The notes under the pieces are model-generated. The model saw only the letters and a list, made by a program, of their open reading frames with translations, had not been told where the DNA came from and did not search any database. From Pseudomonas sp. SCB32 (GTDB taxonomy: Bacteria; Pseudomonadota; Gammaproteobacteria; Pseudomonadales; Pseudomonadaceae), in the NCBI RefSeq assembly GCF_009189165.1, contig NZ_CP045118.1, positions 3,410,001-3,474,000 of the forward strand: a DNA stretch of 64,000 nt, written 5' to 3'. Position 1 is the first letter of the stretch; each line of letters begins with the position of its first letter. The translations under genes and the position numbers were made by a program. Below, in pieces: positions 27,250 to 37,870 of this stretch.

Positions 27250-28632
27250 ATGTCGTACAAGCCGAGCGCCAGCGATGCCCAAGCCTGGCCAGTCACCATC
27301 GCCTGGCTCATCATCGGATTCATCTGTTACGCATTCCCCTGGCAAGCGTTCGCTGCCCTGCCCTCATCCCATGGCGGCGAACCGGTGTTGCGCATCCAGG
27401 GCTCCAACACCATCGGTGCCCATCTGCTCCCGGAACTGGTCAAGGGGCTGCTGGCCAGCGAGGGTTATGCCAGCGTCAGCGCCCAGCCGGGCAAGGCTGA
27501 AAACGAACAGCGCATCGTTGGTCGCAGCGCTGACGGCAAGGAAGCCATCGTCGACCTGGCGGCCCACGGCTCCAGCACCGGCTTCGTCGCCCTCAAGGAC
27601 AACACCGCCGAACTGGCGGCAGCCTCGCGACCGATCAAGGATGCGGAAGCGACTGGCCTCTCGGCGTCGGGAAACCTGCGTAGCGCCAAGGCCGAGCAGG
27701 TAATCGGCATCGATGGCCTGGCGATCATCGTCAATCCGGCGAACGCCCTGGACGAACTGACCACCGACAATCTGGCGCGCATCTTCTCCGGCGAAGTGAA
27801 AACCTGGGAGGAGCTCGGCGGCCGCGGCGGTGCGATCCACCTTTACGCCCGCGACGACAACTCCGGCACCTTCGACACCTTCAAGGAGCTGGTACTGGCC
27901 AGCCACGGCAAGGCGCTGGCCAGCGGTGCACAGCGCTACGAATCCAGCGACCAGCTTTCCACCGAGGTGAGCAAGGACCCGCAAGGCATCGGTTTCGTCG
28001 GCCTGTCGTCGATCCAGAAAGCCAAGGCGCTGCGCATCGCCGATGGCAACTCCCAGGCGATGCCGCCGTCGGCCACGTTGATCGCAACCGAGGACTATCC
28101 TCTCTCGCGCCGGCTGTTCCTCTACATGAAACCCGAGGAGTCCAACCGCTGGGCCCACGCGCTGCTGCAGTTTGCCCAGGGTGACCAGGGCCAGGCGCTG
28201 GTCAGCGCCAGCGGCTTCGTCGGCCAGCGCGTGCAAGCGGTGAAAATGACGCCCAGAGCAGGCATGCCCGAGGCGTACCAGACCCTGGCGCGCGACGCCC
28301 AGCGCCTGTCGGTGAATTTCCGATTCCGCGAAGGCAGCGCCACCCTCGATAACAAGGCCCAGCGCGACGTGGACCGTCTGCTGGCGTACCTGCAGCAGAA
28401 CGGCAAGATGAACAAGCAGGCTGTGCTGGTCGGCTTTGGCGATCCGAAGCAGGACCCCGCTCGCGCCGAACTGCTCTCCAAGCTTCGCGCCATGGCGGTG
28501 CGCCGTGAGCTGGCGAAGGACGGTGTGATGTTCCGCGAGATCAGCGGCATGGGCGATGCCCTGCCGGTTGCGGCCAACAACGACGATGACGGCCGGGTCA
28601 AGAACCGCCGCGTCGAAGTCTGGGTTTACTGA
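27250..28632 (+). CDS. PstS-like substrate-binding domain fused to OmpA domain
   Basis: 460 residues. The N-terminal hydrophobic segment (about 13-35, VTIAWLIIGFICYAFPWQAFA) is a signal peptide or anchor. Residues about 45-335 form a phosphate-binding-protein-like domain: LRIQGSNTIG, GIDGLAIIVNPAN, ARDDNSGTFDTFKELVL. Residues about 350-460 are an OmpA-type peptidoglycan-binding domain ending GRVKNRRVEVWVY. No Pst permease genes are adjacent, so it is probably not a transport component but a periplasmic sensor or anchor that binds phosphate or another anion near the cell wall. It ends in a hairpin terminator. Confidence 0.85.
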   Translation: MSYKPSASDAQAWPVTIAWLIIGFICYAFPWQAFAALPSSHGGEPVLRIQGSNTIGAHLLPELVKGLLASEGYASVSAQPGKAENEQRIVGRSADGKEAIVDLAAHGSSTGFVALKDNTAELAAASRPIKDAEATGLSASGNLRSAKAEQVIGIDGLAIIVNPANALDELTTDNLARIFSGEVKTWEELGGRGGAIHLYARDDNSGTFDTFKELVLASHGKALASGAQRYESSDQLSTEVSKDPQGIGFVGLSSIQKAKALRIADGNSQAMPPSATLIATEDYPLSRRLFLYMKPEESNRWAHALLQFAQGDQGQALVSASGFVGQRVQAVKMTPRAGMPEAYQTLARDAQRLSVNFRFREGSATLDNKAQRDVDRLLAYLQQNGKMNKQAVLVGFGDPKQDPARAELLSKLRAMAVRRELAKDGVMFREISGMGDALPVAANNDDDGRVKNRRVEVWVY

Positions 28633-28640
28633 CCGTAACT

Positions 28641-28676
28641 GCGATCGGCGCCTGGACTTTTTCAGGTGCTGATCGC
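28641..28676 (+). terminator. Hairpin after the PstS-OmpA gene
   Basis: GCGATCGGCGCCTG (28641-28654) pairs with CAGGTGCTGATCGC (28663-28676) with two G-U pairs. The T-rich stretch is in the loop, not after the stem, so termination strength is uncertain. Confidence 0.55.
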
Positions 28677-28830
28677 CCGGTCTGTGCGGATGTAGGAACT
28701 TGTTACGTTCCTTCGCTTGCCTACAGCCGGCGCTCTGCTATTTTTCCGCCAGTGACGCCGGGCCCCTCTGACGGTTGCCAACCGCCATGTCGGAGTCACT
28801 TTTCGACAACGACACTAAGGGAGGGGCCAC

Positions 28831-29874
28831 ATGACAGCTCTGCACGCTTTTTTGACCGAACCATTCCTCGGAACCGCCACCTGGTTCTGGCTGGCCTTCC
28901 TGGCCATCGTGATTCTTCTGCTCGTACTCGATCTGGGCGTTCTGCAACGCGATCACCATGAGATCGGCGTGCGCGAAAGCCTGGTGCTTTCCGCCGGTTA
29001 CTTCGCCTGCGGCCTGGCCTTCGGTGGCTGGGTCTGGTTCGAGTTCGGCGCTACCCGCGCGGTGGAGTACTACACCGGTTTCCTCGTCGAACAGTCGCTC
29101 TCGATGGACAACGTGTTCGTCATGGCGATGATCTTCGGCTTCTTCGGCATCCCCCGCCGCTACCAGCACCAGGTCCTGTTCTGGGGCATCCTCGGCGCCA
29201 TCGTCATGCGCGCGCTGATGATCGGCCTGGGCGCCGCGCTGGTGAAGGAGTTCGAGTGGATCATGTATGTGTTCGGCGCCTTCCTGCTGTTCAGCGGCGT
29301 GAAGATGCTGTTCTCCAAGCATGAGGACGAGCCGGACCTGGCCAACAATCCGGTGCTCAGGTTCCTGCGCAAGCGCATCCGCATGACCGACACCATCCAC
29401 GAGCATCACTTCTTCGTACGGATGCCGGACGCCTCGGGCAAACTGGTGCGCTACGCCACCCCGCTGTTCCTGGCGCTGATCCTGATCGAACTGGCCGACC
29501 TGGTGTTCGCGGTGGACAGCGTGCCGGCGATCTTCGCCATCACTCAGGACCCGTTCATCGTCTACACCTCGAACATCTTCGCCATCCTCGGCCTGCGCGC
29601 CCTGTACTTCTCGCTGGCGGCGATGATCCACCGCTTCGTCTACCTGAAGTACGCCCTGGCCCTGGTGCTGGTGTTCATTGGCACAAAGATTTTCCTGCAC
29701 GGCTTCATCGGCAAGATTCCCGCGGCCCTGTCGCTTGGCGTAACCTTCGGTCTGCTCGCCGGTGGCATCCTGCTATCGTTGATCAAGACCCGCAGCACCG
29801 GCGAGGAGCCGCTGGAAATCGTGAGCCAGGAGACTGTGCATGCAAGCACTGGAGGTGAGGATCGAAGCCGTTGA
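28831..29874 (+). CDS. TerC/Alx family integral membrane protein
   Basis: A 347-residue polytopic protein with about eight or nine membrane helices. Family motifs: LLLVLDLGVLQRD, EQSLSMDNVFVMAMIFGFFGIP and ELADLVFAVDSVPAIFAIT; the acidic residues within helices are the presumed metal path. TerC/Alx proteins are linked to Mn2+ export and alkaline or metal stress. ATG 28831 follows AGGGAGGGGCC. The 200-nt leader might carry regulation, but I could not match the Mn2+ yybP-ykoY riboswitch that precedes alx elsewhere. A small gene overlaps its 3' end. Confidence 0.92.
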   Translation: MTALHAFLTEPFLGTATWFWLAFLAIVILLLVLDLGVLQRDHHEIGVRESLVLSAGYFACGLAFGGWVWFEFGATRAVEYYTGFLVEQSLSMDNVFVMAMIFGFFGIPRRYQHQVLFWGILGAIVMRALMIGLGAALVKEFEWIMYVFGAFLLFSGVKMLFSKHEDEPDLANNPVLRFLRKRIRMTDTIHEHHFFVRMPDASGKLVRYATPLFLALILIELADLVFAVDSVPAIFAITQDPFIVYTSNIFAILGLRALYFSLAAMIHRFVYLKYALALVLVFIGTKIFLHGFIGKIPAALSLGVTFGLLAGGILLSLIKTRSTGEEPLEIVSQETVHASTGGEDRSR

Positions 29875-30034
29875 GTTTCGCGGCCGGGCCTATTGGCAGG
29901 TCCGCCTCGGCCGCCGCGCGCTGCGCTTCCCCCATGAGGCCGCCGCGCGCGCCTTCGCCGCCCAGTTGCATACGCGGCGGGAATGGTGGCTCGAACAGGC
30001 CAGGACCGACACGTCGGAGCCCTCAGAGCCGTAA
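29840..30034 (+). CDS. Small protein overlapping the TerC gene end
   Basis: 64 residues, MQALEVRIEAVEFRGRAYWQ... ending TDTSEPSEP, rich in Arg and aromatic residues with no membrane segment. It starts inside the TerC gene, 35 nt before its stop, in another frame and behind CAGGAG, suggesting translational coupling. I do not recognise a family, but the ribosome site and the amphipathic helical middle (HEAAARAFAAQLHTRREWW) favour a real gene. Confidence 0.6.
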   Translation: MQALEVRIEAVEFRGRAYWQVRLGRRALRFPHEAAARAFAAQLHTRREWWLEQARTDTSEPSEP

Positions 30035-30040
30035 CCTCGC

Positions 30041-30162
30041 CTGTAGGAGAAGATTTGTCCTCGATGCTTCAGCGCAAGGGCTGTCGCAGGCATGGCCAGC
30101 TCCTACAACAGCCTGTGAACCCAGCGTTCCCCTGTAGGAGCGGGCCATGCCCGCGATTGCGC
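30041..30162. repeat. REP elements, degenerate inverted pair plus one good copy
   Basis: A CTGTAGGAG...CTCCTACAAC inverted pair spans about 30041-30111 (diverged). A clean copy, TGTAGGAGCGGGCCATGCC, starts at 30133. These are Pseudomonas-type extragenic palindromes; the same core recurs at 32629, 37871, 46241, 46355 and 47113. Confidence 0.7.
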
Positions 30163-30186
30163 CCAGAGGGCGCCGCTGAAAAAGAA

Positions 30187-30214
30187 AAAGGCCCGCATCA
30201 GCGGGCCTTTTTCA
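30187..30214 (-). terminator. Rho-independent terminator of the acyl-CoA dehydrogenase gene
   Basis: AAAAAGGCCCGC (30187-30198) pairs with GCGGGCCTTTTT (30203-30214) around ATCA. On the minus strand it gives a GC stem followed by a T-run directly after the dehydrogenase stop; it is also symmetrical enough to work on the plus strand. Confidence 0.85.
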
Positions 30215-30227
30215 TGACTGCCGGGGA

Positions 30228-31457
<1,230 letters not shown>

Positions 31458-31626
31458 GGGGGGCTACCTTCTGGCGGCGAGTTGTTTGTCGTGGTGATGA
31501 TGCTAGAACAGCGACGAGGATTTACCCAGTCTATTATCCGAATCAATGAACATTCATAACCCATATGGACCTGTGCGCCGGTTCGGGTATGATCGGCCTC
31601 AGAACAAATACAAGCGGAGCCCTGGA

Positions 31627-32559
31627 ATGAACCTCAGCAAGGTCGACCTGAACCTGTTCATTGTCTTCGACGCGATCTATACCGAAGCCAACCTGACGCG
31701 CGCCGGACAGATCGTCGGCATCACCCAGCCCGCTGTCTCCAATGCCCTCGCCCGCCTGCGCGAAACCTTCAATGACCCGCTGTTCGTGCGCACCGCACAG
31801 GGCATGGTGCCCACCCCCATGGCGCAGAACATCATCGGGCCGGTGCGCAACGCGCTGCAGCTACTGCGCATCTCGGTGCAGGAGAGCCGCACCTTCACGC
31901 CCACCCAGGCGAACAAGACCTATCGCATCAGCATGACCGACCTCACCGAGGCCGTGATCCTCCCGCCGCTGTTCCAGCGCCTGCGCCGCCAGGCGCCGAA
32001 CGTGCACATCGAGAGCTTCCTCTCCAAGCGCCGCGAGACCACCAAGGAGCTGGCCGCCGGCCGCCTGGACTTCGCCGTGGACGCGCCGCTGAACACCGAT
32101 CCGCAGGTACGTCACGTCAAGCTGATGGAAGATCGCTACGTCTGCGCCATGCGCCAGGGCCATCCACTGGCCAAGGACAAGCTGAACCTGGAAGAGTACC
32201 TGTCGGTGGCGCACATCCAGATTTCCAGCCGCCGCAGTGGCCTGGGCTACGTCGATCTGTCGCTGGGCAAGATGGGCCTGCAACGCAAGATCGCCCTGCG
32301 CTCGCAGCACTACCTGATGGCATCGACCGTGGTGCAGCAGACCGACATGGTGGTGACCGTGCCCGAGCGCTTCGCCCGCCACCACGGGCTGCACTTCGTC
32401 GACCTGCCGGTACACGATGTGCCCAAGCTGGAAACCCACCTCTACTGGCACGAAAGCACCGACCAGGACCCGGCCAACCGCTGGATGCGCGAGCAGATCA
32501 TCGAGCTGTGCCAGCAGGTGACGGCGCGTGAAGCGCGCGAGGCGGCGGAACGCGCGTGA
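31627..32559 (+). CDS. LysR family transcriptional regulator
   Basis: 310 residues. The N-terminal winged HTH is complete (LNLFIVFDAIYTEANLTRAGQIVGITQPAVSNALARLRETF), followed by a periplasmic-binding-like effector domain. ATG 31627 with GGAG is preferred over the open frame from 31546, since the family N-terminus begins at MNLSKVDLNLF. It is divergent from the acyl-CoA dehydrogenase at 30228-31457 and probably regulates it. By remembered synteny it corresponds to PA2551 of P. aeruginosa. The effector, perhaps an acyl-CoA or free acid, is unknown. Confidence 0.92.
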   Translation: MNLSKVDLNLFIVFDAIYTEANLTRAGQIVGITQPAVSNALARLRETFNDPLFVRTAQGMVPTPMAQNIIGPVRNALQLLRISVQESRTFTPTQANKTYRISMTDLTEAVILPPLFQRLRRQAPNVHIESFLSKRRETTKELAAGRLDFAVDAPLNTDPQVRHVKLMEDRYVCAMRQGHPLAKDKLNLEEYLSVAHIQISSRRSGLGYVDLSLGKMGLQRKIALRSQHYLMASTVVQQTDMVVTVPERFARHHGLHFVDLPVHDVPKLETHLYWHESTDQDPANRWMREQIIELCQQVTAREAREAAERA

Positions 32560-32580
32560 TGCATCGGGCGATGCCCGTCG

Positions 32581-32611
32581 ATGGGTATCGCTTCGCTCCA
32601 CGCCATCCTAC
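32581..32611. repeat. Dispersed intergenic repeat, ATGGGTATCGCTTCGCTCCA family
   Basis: The segment ATGGGTATCGCTTCGCTCCA followed by a CCATCCTAC-type end recurs at 47064-47094. It is distinct from REP elements but sits next to them in both places. Confidence 0.65.
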
Positions 32612-32628
32612 GCAGCACCTGAGCACCT

Positions 32629-32705
32629 TGTAGGAGCGAGCTTGCTCGCGAACCGCCCAGCTGGGAAATTCCCGGCGAGCATTGTTCGCGAGCAAGCTCG
32701 CTCCG
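32629..32705. repeat. REPIN: two REP elements in inverted orientation
   Basis: TGTAGGAGCGAGCTTGCTCG (from 32630) and its inverted partner TTCGCGAGCAAGCTCGCTCC (32685-32704) flank a short spacer. Such pairs are mobilised by RAYT transposases encoded elsewhere in the genome; none is in this window. Confidence 0.75.
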
Positions 32706-32798
32706 AAAGGGAAACTCCGCTGCATAAGCCACCCGTAGCCCCCGCCCTGCCGAAGTGCCTGCCCAACGAACAGGTCGGGGTCTGCCGGTGAACCCGTA

Positions 32799-32827
32799 CG
32801 GCGTATAACGCTCCGCGTTATACGCCG
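32799..32827. repeat. Palindromic repeat, GGCGTATAACGC variant
   Basis: CGGCGTATAACGC (32799-32811) and GCGTTATACGCCG (32815-32827) form a perfect 13-bp stem with a 3-nt loop. Same family as 8450-8477 with Y at the variable position. It lies in the 371-bp gap between the LysR and acyl-CoA dehydrogenase genes, which otherwise holds only repeats. Confidence 0.7.
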
Positions 32828-32891
32828 ATTGGCCTTGGCTTCAGAGCACCCCGGGCTTTGCCCCAGCGCTGGCGACAAGGCCAGGTGTACC

Positions 32892-32919
32892 GGCGTACAA
32901 CCGCAAACGGTTGTACGCC
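32892..32919. repeat. Palindromic repeat, GGCGTACAACCG copy
   Basis: GGCGTACAACCG (32892-32903) and CGGTTGTACGCC (32908-32919) pair perfectly over 12 bp. It ends 11 nt from the acyl-CoA dehydrogenase stop and may serve as its terminator. Confidence 0.7.
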
Positions 32920-32930
32920 CTTCCGCCCCG

Positions 32931-34058
32931 TTACAGGCTCCGCGCGATCACCAGCCGCTGCACGTCGCTGGTGCCTTCGTATATCTGGCACACGCGCACG
33001 TCGCGGTAGATGCGTTCCACCGGGTAGTCCTGCAGGTAGCCATAACCACCCAGGGTCTGGATCGCCGCGGAGCACACGCGCTCGGCCATTTCCGAGGCGA
33101 ACAGCTTGGCCATGGAGGCTTCGGTCAGGCACGGCAGGCCGGCTTCGCGCAGGCTGGCGGCGTGGTGGACCATCTGCCGGGCCACGGCAATCTCGGTGGC
33201 CATGTCGCTGAGGCGGAAGGCCACGGCCTGATGCTGGATGATCGGCTTGCCGAAGGTCTCACGCTCGTGGGCATAGTCGCGGGCGTACTCGAAGGCCGCG
33301 CGGGCCATGCCGACCGCTTGCGAGGCAATGCCGATGCGCCCGCCTTCCAGGTTCGCCAGGGCAATGGCGTAACCCTGCCCCTCCTCGCCCAACCGGTAGC
33401 TGGCCGGGATGCGCACGTCATCGAAGGCGATCTGGCAGGTATCCGAGGCGTGCTGGCCGAGCTTGTCCTCGACACGCACCACGCGGTAGCCGGGCGTGTC
33501 AGTGGGCACGATGAAGGCGCTGATGCCCTTCTTGCCCGCCGCCGCATCGGTCACCGCAAAGACGATCACCAGGCCGGCATGTTTGCCGGAGGTGATGAAC
33601 TGCTTGCTGCCGTTCAACACGTAGTGGTTGCCGTCGCGGCGCGCGCGGGTCTTCAGGAAGCTGGCGTCGGAGCCGGCCTGGGGCTCGGTCAGGGCGAAGG
33701 CGCCGATCATCTCGCCACGGGCCAGGGGCATCAGGAACTGGCGCTTCTGCTCGTCATTGCCGAACTTGGCGATGGGCATGCAGCCCACCGAGTTGTGCAC
33801 GCTCATGATGGTCGAGCAGGCGCCGTCACCGGCGGCGATCTCTTCCAGCGCCATGGCGTAGGCCAGGTGGCCGGTCTGCGCGCCGCCCCACTCCTCTGCC
33901 ACCAGCATGCCGAGGAAGCCGAGGTCGGCCATTTCCTTCAGCGCTTCGGCGGGAAAGCGGTGCTCACGATCCCATTCGGCGGCGAAGGGTTTCAGGCGCT
34001 CCTGGGCGAACTGGCGGGCAACGTCGCGGATCTGGATGTCTTCTTCACTGGGAATCAT
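32931..34058 (-). CDS. Short/branched-chain acyl-CoA dehydrogenase
   Basis: 375 residues. Motifs: [44 protein letters not shown] and [32 protein letters not shown]. The Glu in IYEGTSD is at the catalytic-base position of short-chain and glutaryl-type dehydrogenases. ATG 34058 with AAGGAG is preferred to the frame start at 34091. It lies 10 nt after the thiolase gene in the same operon (ligase, SDR, thiolase, dehydrogenase), which together could oxidise a short or branched acid to acetyl-CoA units. PA2552 equivalent by remembered synteny. Confidence 0.94.
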   Translation of the reverse strand: MIPSEEDIQIRDVARQFAQERLKPFAAEWDREHRFPAEALKEMADLGFLGMLVAEEWGGAQTGHLAYAMALEEIAAGDGACSTIMSVHNSVGCMPIAKFGNDEQKRQFLMPLARGEMIGAFALTEPQAGSDASFLKTRARRDGNHYVLNGSKQFITSGKHAGLVIVFAVTDAAAGKKGISAFIVPTDTPGYRVVRVEDKLGQHASDTCQIAFDDVRIPASYRLGEEGQGYAIALANLEGGRIGIASQAVGMARAAFEYARDYAHERETFGKPIIQHQAVAFRLSDMATEIAVARQMVHHAASLREAGLPCLTEASMAKLFASEMAERVCSAAIQTLGGYGYLQDYPVERIYRDVRVCQIYEGTSDVQRLVIARSL

Positions 34059-34068
34059 TCTTCGCTCC

Positions 34069-35253
34069 TTACGCCAGACGCTCGACCGCAATGGCCGTGG
34101 CTTCGCCGCCGCCGATGCACACCGCGGCCACGCCGCGCTTGAGGTCGTACTGTTTGAGCGCCGACAGCAGGGTCACGATGATCCGCGCACCGGAGGCGCC
34201 GATCGGGTGGCCCAAAGCGCAGGCGCCGCCGTGGACGTTGATCTTGTCGTGGGGGATGTCCAGCTCGCGCATGGCGGCCATGGCGACCACCGCGAAGGCT
34301 TCGTTGACCTCGAACAGGTCGACATCGTGCATCGCCCAGCCGTTGCGTTGCAGCAGGCGGTTCACCGCGCCCACCGGGGCGGTCGGGAACAGGTTCGGCG
34401 AATCGGCGAAGGACGCGTGTCCACGGATCGCCGCCAGCGGGGTGAGGCCGCGCTTCTCGGCTTCGGACAGGCGCATCAGCACCAGCGCGGCGGCGCCATC
34501 GGAGATGGAACTGGAGTTGGCCGCCGTCACGGTGCCGCCGTCGCGGAACGCCGGCTTCAGGGTCGGGATCTTGTCCAGCCTGGCCTTCGGCGGCTGCTCG
34601 TCTTCGCTGATGGCGCGCAGCTCCTTGCCGGACTTGACCGTCACTGCGACGACCTCGTCGGCGAAGCGGCCTTCGCTCATGGCCTTCTGCGCACGGGTCA
34701 GCGAGGCAATGGCGTAGTCGTCCTGCTGCTCGCGGGTGAAGCCGTATTTCTCGGCGCAGTCCTCGGCGAAGGTGCCCATCAGGCGGCCCCTGTCGTAGGC
34801 GTCTTCGAGGCCGTCGAGGAACATGTGGTCGAGCACCCTGCCGTGGCCCATGCGGTAGCCGCTGCGGGCGCGCTCCAGCAGATAGGGCGCGTTGGACATG
34901 CTCTCCATGCCCCCGGCCAGGGCCACGCGGGCGCTGCCGGCGAGCAGTGCGTCGTGCACCATCATCGTGGCTTTCATGCCCGAGCCGCACATCTTGTTCA
35001 CCGTGGAGCACGGCGTGCCACGCGCAAGGCCGGCGCCCAGCACCGCCTGGCGCGCCGGTGCCTGTCCCTGGCCGGCTGCGAGCACGCAGCCGAGCACGGC
35101 TTCGTCCACTTCTTCCGCGCCCAGGCGAGCGCGCTCGACGGCAGCGCGGATGGCGGCCGCGCCGAGGGTGGCGGCATTCACATCCTTGAAGTCGCCGAGG
35201 AAGCCGCCCATGGGGGTGCGGACGGCGCTGACGATGACGATGGGATCGTTCAT
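34069..35253 (-). CDS. Acetyl-CoA acetyltransferase (thiolase)
   Basis: 394 residues of the thiolase fold. The active-site Cys lies in [11 protein letters not shown], His in [17 protein letters not shown], and the second Cys in [11 protein letters not shown]. It cleaves 3-ketoacyl-CoA with CoA, or runs the condensation. ATG 35253 follows AGGAGGAG. Gaps of 16 nt to the SDR gene and 10 nt to the dehydrogenase gene indicate one transcript. All catalytic residues are present. Confidence 0.94.
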   Translation of the reverse strand: MNDPIVIVSAVRTPMGGFLGDFKDVNAATLGAAAIRAAVERARLGAEEVDEAVLGCVLAAGQGQAPARQAVLGAGLARGTPCSTVNKMCGSGMKATMMVHDALLAGSARVALAGGMESMSNAPYLLERARSGYRMGHGRVLDHMFLDGLEDAYDRGRLMGTFAEDCAEKYGFTREQQDDYAIASLTRAQKAMSEGRFADEVVAVTVKSGKELRAISEDEQPPKARLDKIPTLKPAFRDGGTVTAANSSSISDGAAALVLMRLSEAEKRGLTPLAAIRGHASFADSPNLFPTAPVGAVNRLLQRNGWAMHDVDLFEVNEAFAVVAMAAMRELDIPHDKINVHGGACALGHPIGASGARIIVTLLSALKQYDLKRGVAAVCIGGGEATAIAVERLA

Positions 35254-35269
35254 GGAATTCTCCTCCTGC

Positions 35270-36040
35270 TTACTTCGCGGCCATGCGGATGGCGCCGTCG
35301 AGGCGGATCACCTCGCCGTTGAGCATGCTGTTCTCGATGATGTGGCGGGCCAGGGCGGCGTATTCGTCCGGACGGCCCAGGCGCGGCGGGAACGGCACGC
35401 TGGCGCCGAGGGAATCGCGTACTTCCTGGGGCATGCCGGCCATCATCGGCGTCTCGAAGATGCCGGGGGCGATGGTCATCACGCGGATGCCCGAGCGTGC
35501 CAGTTCGCGGGCGATCGGCAGGGTCATGCCGACCACGGCGCTCTTGGAGGCGGAGTAAGCGGCCTGGCCGATCTGCCCGTCGAAGGCGGCCACCGAGGCG
35601 GTGTTGATGATGATGCCGCGCTCGCCACCGACGTCCGGCTCGTTGCGCGCCATGGCTTCGGCGGCCAGGCGCAGCATGTTGAAGGTGCCGATCAGGTTGA
35701 TATTGATAGTGCGGGTGAAGCTTTCCAGCGCGTGCACGCCGTTGCGGCCGATGATCTTCTCCGCCGGCGCGACGCCCGCGCAGTTGGCCAGGCCGTGCAG
35801 CGCGCCGAAGGCGTCCAGCGCGATTTGTACGGCGGCCTTGGCGTCGGCCTCGCTGCATACGTCGGTCCGCACGAAGCGCGCGTTGGCCTCGCCCAGTTCG
35901 GCAACCTGCGCGGCGCCGGCTTCGGCATTGATGTCCGCCAGCACTACCTTGGCCCCGGCGCCCACCAGGGTCTTCGCGGTGGCCGCGCCCAGGCCGGAGC
36001 CGCCGCCGGTGATCAGGAATACCTTGTTCTGGATCTGCAT
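35270..36040 (-). CDS. SDR family 3-hydroxyacyl-CoA dehydrogenase (HSD17B10-like)
   Basis: 256 residues, a short-chain dehydrogenase with NAD-binding [12 protein letters not shown] at the N-terminus and active-site [42 protein letters not shown] is typical of type II 3-hydroxyacyl-CoA dehydrogenases that act on short and 2-methyl-branched substrates. It would supply the 3-ketoacyl-CoA for the adjacent thiolase. ATG 36040 has GGAGAG. No enoyl-CoA hydratase is present in the cluster, so hydration must be done by an enzyme encoded elsewhere. Confidence 0.92.
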   Translation of the reverse strand: MQIQNKVFLITGGGSGLGAATAKTLVGAGAKVVLADINAEAGAAQVAELGEANARFVRTDVCSEADAKAAVQIALDAFGALHGLANCAGVAPAEKIIGRNGVHALESFTRTININLIGTFNMLRLAAEAMARNEPDVGGERGIIINTASVAAFDGQIGQAAYSASKSAVVGMTLPIARELARSGIRVMTIAPGIFETPMMAGMPQEVRDSLGASVPFPPRLGRPDEYAALARHIIENSMLNGEVIRLDGAIRMAAK

Positions 36041-36058
36041 GGAATCTCTCCGCTGAAT

Positions 36059-37723
36059 TCAGTTGGCTGCCGAGCGTTCGGCCGCCTCGCGTTGCTTGGC
36101 GATCTCCTGGTTGCGCAGGAGGAACCGCTGGATCTTGCCGCTGGGGGTCTTGGGCAGTTCCTCGACGAACTCCACCTCCCGCGGGTAGCTGTGCGCCGAC
36201 AATCGCTTGCGCACGTACTGTTGTAGTTCCTCGGCGAGCTCCGCGCCCGGCCGGAAGGAAGAACCGAGCACCACAAAGGCTTTGACCAGTTCGGTGCGTT
36301 CCGGATCGGGTTTTCCGATCACCGCCGCCTCGATTACCGCCGGGTGCTCGATCAGCGCGCTTTCCACATCGAACGGACCGACCCGGTAGCCGGAGGTGGT
36401 GATCAGGTCGTCGGCGCGGCCGACGAAGCTGATGCTGCCGTCCTCGTTCAGCTCCACGGTGTCGCCACTCAGGTAGTAGTCGCCGACGAAGGCCTTGGTT
36501 TCCATGCCCTGGTAGCCGGCGAACCACATCAGGGGCGACTGGCGGCGATCCATGGCGAGGATGCCGGGTTGGCCGACGGGCAGTTCGGCGCCCTGCTCGT
36601 CCAGCACCACTACGCGATGGCCGGGGATCGAGAAGCCGGCGGCGCCCAGGCGTACCGGGTGTTCCAGCGCATGGTGGTTGGCCAGGACCATGCCCAGTTC
36701 AGTCTGGCCGTAGTGGTCGTGAATGGTCACGCCGAGCTGTTCGGCGAACCAGCGGATCACTTCCGGCGTCAGCGGTTCACCGGCGCTGCTCACAGCACGC
36801 AGGCAGCCCTTGAGCGGTTTGGACACAGCCTCGCCGGCGGCGATCAGCAGGCGGTACGCGGTGGGCGAACCGGCCAGGTTGGTGATGCTGTACTTGCGCA
36901 CGATGCGGCAGGTGCTTTCTACGCTGAAGGTGCCTTCGTAGAAAGTGATCGGGTGCCCCATGGCCAGCGGGCCGGTGACGCCGTAATACAGGCCATAGGC
37001 CCAGCCCGGATCGGCGAGGTTCCAGAACGAATCTTCCTCGCGCAGCCCCACTGCATCGCGCATGTAGCCGACGAAGGCGACGATGGCCTTGAGCGGCACG
37101 GCCAGCGGCTTGGCCAACCCGGTGGTGCCGGAGGTGAACATCAGCAGGAAGGGATCTTCACCACTGCGCAGCACCGGCTCGAATTCTGGCGAATGGCGTT
37201 CCAGTTCGGCCCAGAAGCTGTAGTCGCCGTGGCGGATGCCCTGGCCCTTCTGCCCGCCGACGGTGACCTGGGTCGGAGCGTCCGGCACGTCGTCGAGCTT
37301 GGCGCGGTTGGCGCCGTCGGTGACCACCACCTTGCTGCCGGCCAGCTTGACCCGGTGCTCGATGGCTTTCGGTCCGAAGGCGGTGAACAGCGGCTGGTAG
37401 ACCGCGCCCAGGCGCCAGGTGCCGAGCACGGTGATCAGCAGTTCCGGAGTGCGTGGCAGCATGCCGGAAACGACGTCGCCAGGACGCACACCGAGGCTGT
37501 GCAGGAAGCTGGCGAAACGACCGGAAAGCTCCTTGAGCTGGGTGAAGGTATAGGAGGCGCTGTCGCCATCCTTGCCCTCCCAGAACAGTGCGACACGGCC
37601 GGGAATGGCGTGGCGGTCGCAGCATTCGACGCAGGCGTTGAGGGCGTCGAGGTTGCCGGCCAGGGTGGCGTCGGCGGTGGCGCGGTAGTCGAACTCGGCC
37701 GTGGCGGCGGTATGGGAACGCAT
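36059..37723 (-). CDS. Acyl-CoA synthetase (AMP-forming)
   Basis: A 554-residue ANL-superfamily ligase. ATP-binding loop FTSGTTGLAKPLAVP, then GWAYGLYYG, HDHYGQTELGM and hinge SGDTVELNEDGSISFVGRADDLI. The C-terminal catalytic Lys lies in PKTPSGKIQRF. It resembles medium/short-chain acyl-CoA and acetyl-CoA synthetase-like members. It is the first gene of the ligase-SDR-thiolase-dehydrogenase operon and activates the acid that the others degrade. ATG 37723 follows CCAGGAG. The exact acid is not predictable. Confidence 0.92.
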   Translation of the reverse strand: MRSHTAATAEFDYRATADATLAGNLDALNACVECCDRHAIPGRVALFWEGKDGDSASYTFTQLKELSGRFASFLHSLGVRPGDVVSGMLPRTPELLITVLGTWRLGAVYQPLFTAFGPKAIEHRVKLAGSKVVVTDGANRAKLDDVPDAPTQVTVGGQKGQGIRHGDYSFWAELERHSPEFEPVLRSGEDPFLLMFTSGTTGLAKPLAVPLKAIVAFVGYMRDAVGLREEDSFWNLADPGWAYGLYYGVTGPLAMGHPITFYEGTFSVESTCRIVRKYSITNLAGSPTAYRLLIAAGEAVSKPLKGCLRAVSSAGEPLTPEVIRWFAEQLGVTIHDHYGQTELGMVLANHHALEHPVRLGAAGFSIPGHRVVVLDEQGAELPVGQPGILAMDRRQSPLMWFAGYQGMETKAFVGDYYLSGDTVELNEDGSISFVGRADDLITTSGYRVGPFDVESALIEHPAVIEAAVIGKPDPERTELVKAFVVLGSSFRPGAELAEELQQYVRKRLSAHSYPREVEFVEELPKTPSGKIQRFLLRNQEIAKQREAAERSAAN

Positions 37724-37870
37724 CGCGGAACTCCTGGGTTGTTCTTGTGTGGAGTCCCCTGATATTCCCGCCGCAGAGCGGCGCGGGCAATGTCGAAAGG
37801 CGCCAATCTGGATGAGCGGATTGGACAGCCCTGGTGGTGCACTGTGAGGTGGGTTACGTGGCGGGGTCTT

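Noticed and set aside
28633..28830. Possible yybP-ykoY manganese riboswitch before the TerC/Alx-like gene
   Set aside because: The conserved GGGGAGUAGC-type element and the partner helices could not be found by eye; only a terminator hairpin and an ordinary leader are visible.
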